The position numbers were made by a program, and so were the translations under genes. Shown here piece after piece: positions 7,798-8,042 of a DNA stretch of 8,042 bases (positions are counted from its first letter, which is position 1; each line of letters opens with the position of its first letter). Source of the stretch: Gammaproteobacteria bacterium (lineage in GTDB: Bacteria; Pseudomonadota; Gammaproteobacteria; Immundisolibacterales; Immundisolibacteraceae); NCBI GenBank assembly GCA_003645395.1, contig QNFC01000066.1, positions 1 through 8,042 on the forward strand, read 5' to 3'. The notes beneath the pieces were generated by a model. It saw only the letters and a list, made by a program, of their open reading frames with translations, was not told the origin of the DNA and did not search any database.

Positions 7798-7826
7798 ACT
7801 GTAGCAAAAAATTTCTACAAACTAAA
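7798..7826 (-). promoter_or_regulatory. Putative sigma-70 promoter for the - strand remnant
   Basis: On the - strand, TTTAGT (7826-7821) and TACAGT (7803-7798) are separated by exactly 17 bases, and TGC directly precedes the second box, resembling an extended -10. The match is moderate (three of six bases at -35, four of six at -10). The position is sensible: the -10 box lies about 60 bases upstream of the ATG at 7738, in an AT-rich stretch. The -35 box is inside the palindrome at 7819-7840, so a protein bound there would block RNA polymerase. This is inferred from sequence only. Confidence 0.4.
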
Positions 7827-7840
7827 CGGGCGTTTAGTTT
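7819..7840. promoter_or_regulatory. Perfect 22-bp palindrome, TetR-type operator candidate
   Basis: The half-sites AAACTAAACG (7819-7828) and CGTTTAGTTT (7831-7840) are exact reverse complements separated by GG. The short, AT-flanked, uninterrupted dyad with a C/G-rich centre is the form commonly bound by TetR/AcrR-family dimers. It overlaps the -35 box of the predicted - strand promoter and lies about 150 bp upstream of the possible + strand gene at 7992, so it could control both directions. No regulator gene is visible in the window. A rho-independent terminator is unlikely: the dyad has only a 2-base centre, too small for a hairpin loop unless inner pairs open, and it lies upstream of genes on both sides. 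Confidence 0.6.
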
Positions 7841-7991
7841 TTCGATCTCATCAACCCGGCGTGAAGCGGACTGTTATCTAAGCATTCCTACTATTGCGCC
7901 TCAATATGTACCTCTCTACCATAATTTTCCTTTCAAATTGGCGCTATCGAAAACTTATTCTGCCGTGGGATCGTAGACTTCGAATGAAAGT

Positions 7992-8042
7992 GTGAAGTTA
8001 ATTAATATCAAACAGCTCGAAGCCGAGGCCAATAAATACGGC
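7992..8042 (+). CDS. Possible start of a divergent gene, truncated by the window end
   Basis: GTG at 7992 opens a frame that stays open to the last base and reads M-K-L-I-N-I-K-Q-L-E-A-E-A-N-K-Y-G. That is a helix-like, charged composition typical of a real N-terminus. An in-frame TAG at 7974-7976 bounds it upstream, and no other standard start lies between. The ribosome-binding site is weak (GAAAG at 7986-7990, immediately upstream). It would be transcribed away from the dioxygenase/MFS remnant, with about 250 bp of shared control region. Seventeen codons are too few to name a family, and I do not recognise it. Confidence 0.4.
   Translation, partial: MKLINIKQLEAEANKYG

Noticed and set aside
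7692..7976. A 94-codon + strand open frame across the intergenic region
   Set aside because: Its composition is not protein-like (rich in Cys, His, Ser and Pro), it has no ribosome-binding site, and it runs antisense across the well-supported - strand start, promoter and palindrome.

Overview
The window looks like chromosomal DNA of a Gram-negative bacterium, probably a gammaproteobacterium. It encodes an outer-membrane efflux factor with an inner-membrane adaptor, and a very large membrane-bound HD-GYP signalling protein. A marine or environmental lineage is my impression from gene style and is not proven. There are no rRNA or tRNA genes, no CRISPR array and no intact insertion sequence.

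Region 1 (1-3589, + strand) is a compact efflux or secretion operon. It holds a 5'-truncated TolC/NodT-type outer-membrane factor, a HlyD/EmrA-like membrane-fusion protein and a DUF2955/FUSC-like inner-membrane protein. The last two genes are separated by 2 bp. Together they could form a complete envelope-spanning export system; the substrate cannot be read from the sequence.

Region 2 (3667-6813, - strand, convergent with the operon) is a single 1048-codon gene for a sensor c-di-GMP phosphodiesterase. Its order is a membrane anchor, a dCache-like periplasmic sensor, a BvgS-like Venus-flytrap (SBP_bac_3) domain that appears to be nested inside the Cache fold, a second membrane segment, a HAMP-like linker and an HD-GYP domain. 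All HD-GYP signature residues I can check are present, but about 145 extra residues interrupt the catalytic domain. The 77 bp between this gene and the efflux operon (3590-3666) show no convincing terminator. The 193 bp upstream of it (6814-7006) hold no gene, and I see only weak promoter-like matches there.

Region 3 (7007-8042) is a degraded or rearranged locus. A - strand frame encodes only the C-terminal half (six membrane segments) of an MFS transporter. Upstream and in the same frame is what reads as the beginning of a Rieske aromatic-ring-hydroxylating dioxygenase alpha subunit. It has a strong ribosome-binding site and an ATG at 7736-7738, is interrupted after eight codons by an in-frame TAG, and runs straight into the MFS half. 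The simplest reading is an internal deletion that fused the first ~30 codons of a dioxygenase gene to the second half of a transporter gene, plus a nonsense mutation. Upstream lies a plausible promoter whose -35 region sits inside a perfect 22-bp palindrome of TetR-operator type. A possible divergent + strand gene begins at 7992 and runs off the window. This looks like the scar of a catabolic (dioxygenase plus transporter) gene cluster whose control region is better preserved than its genes.
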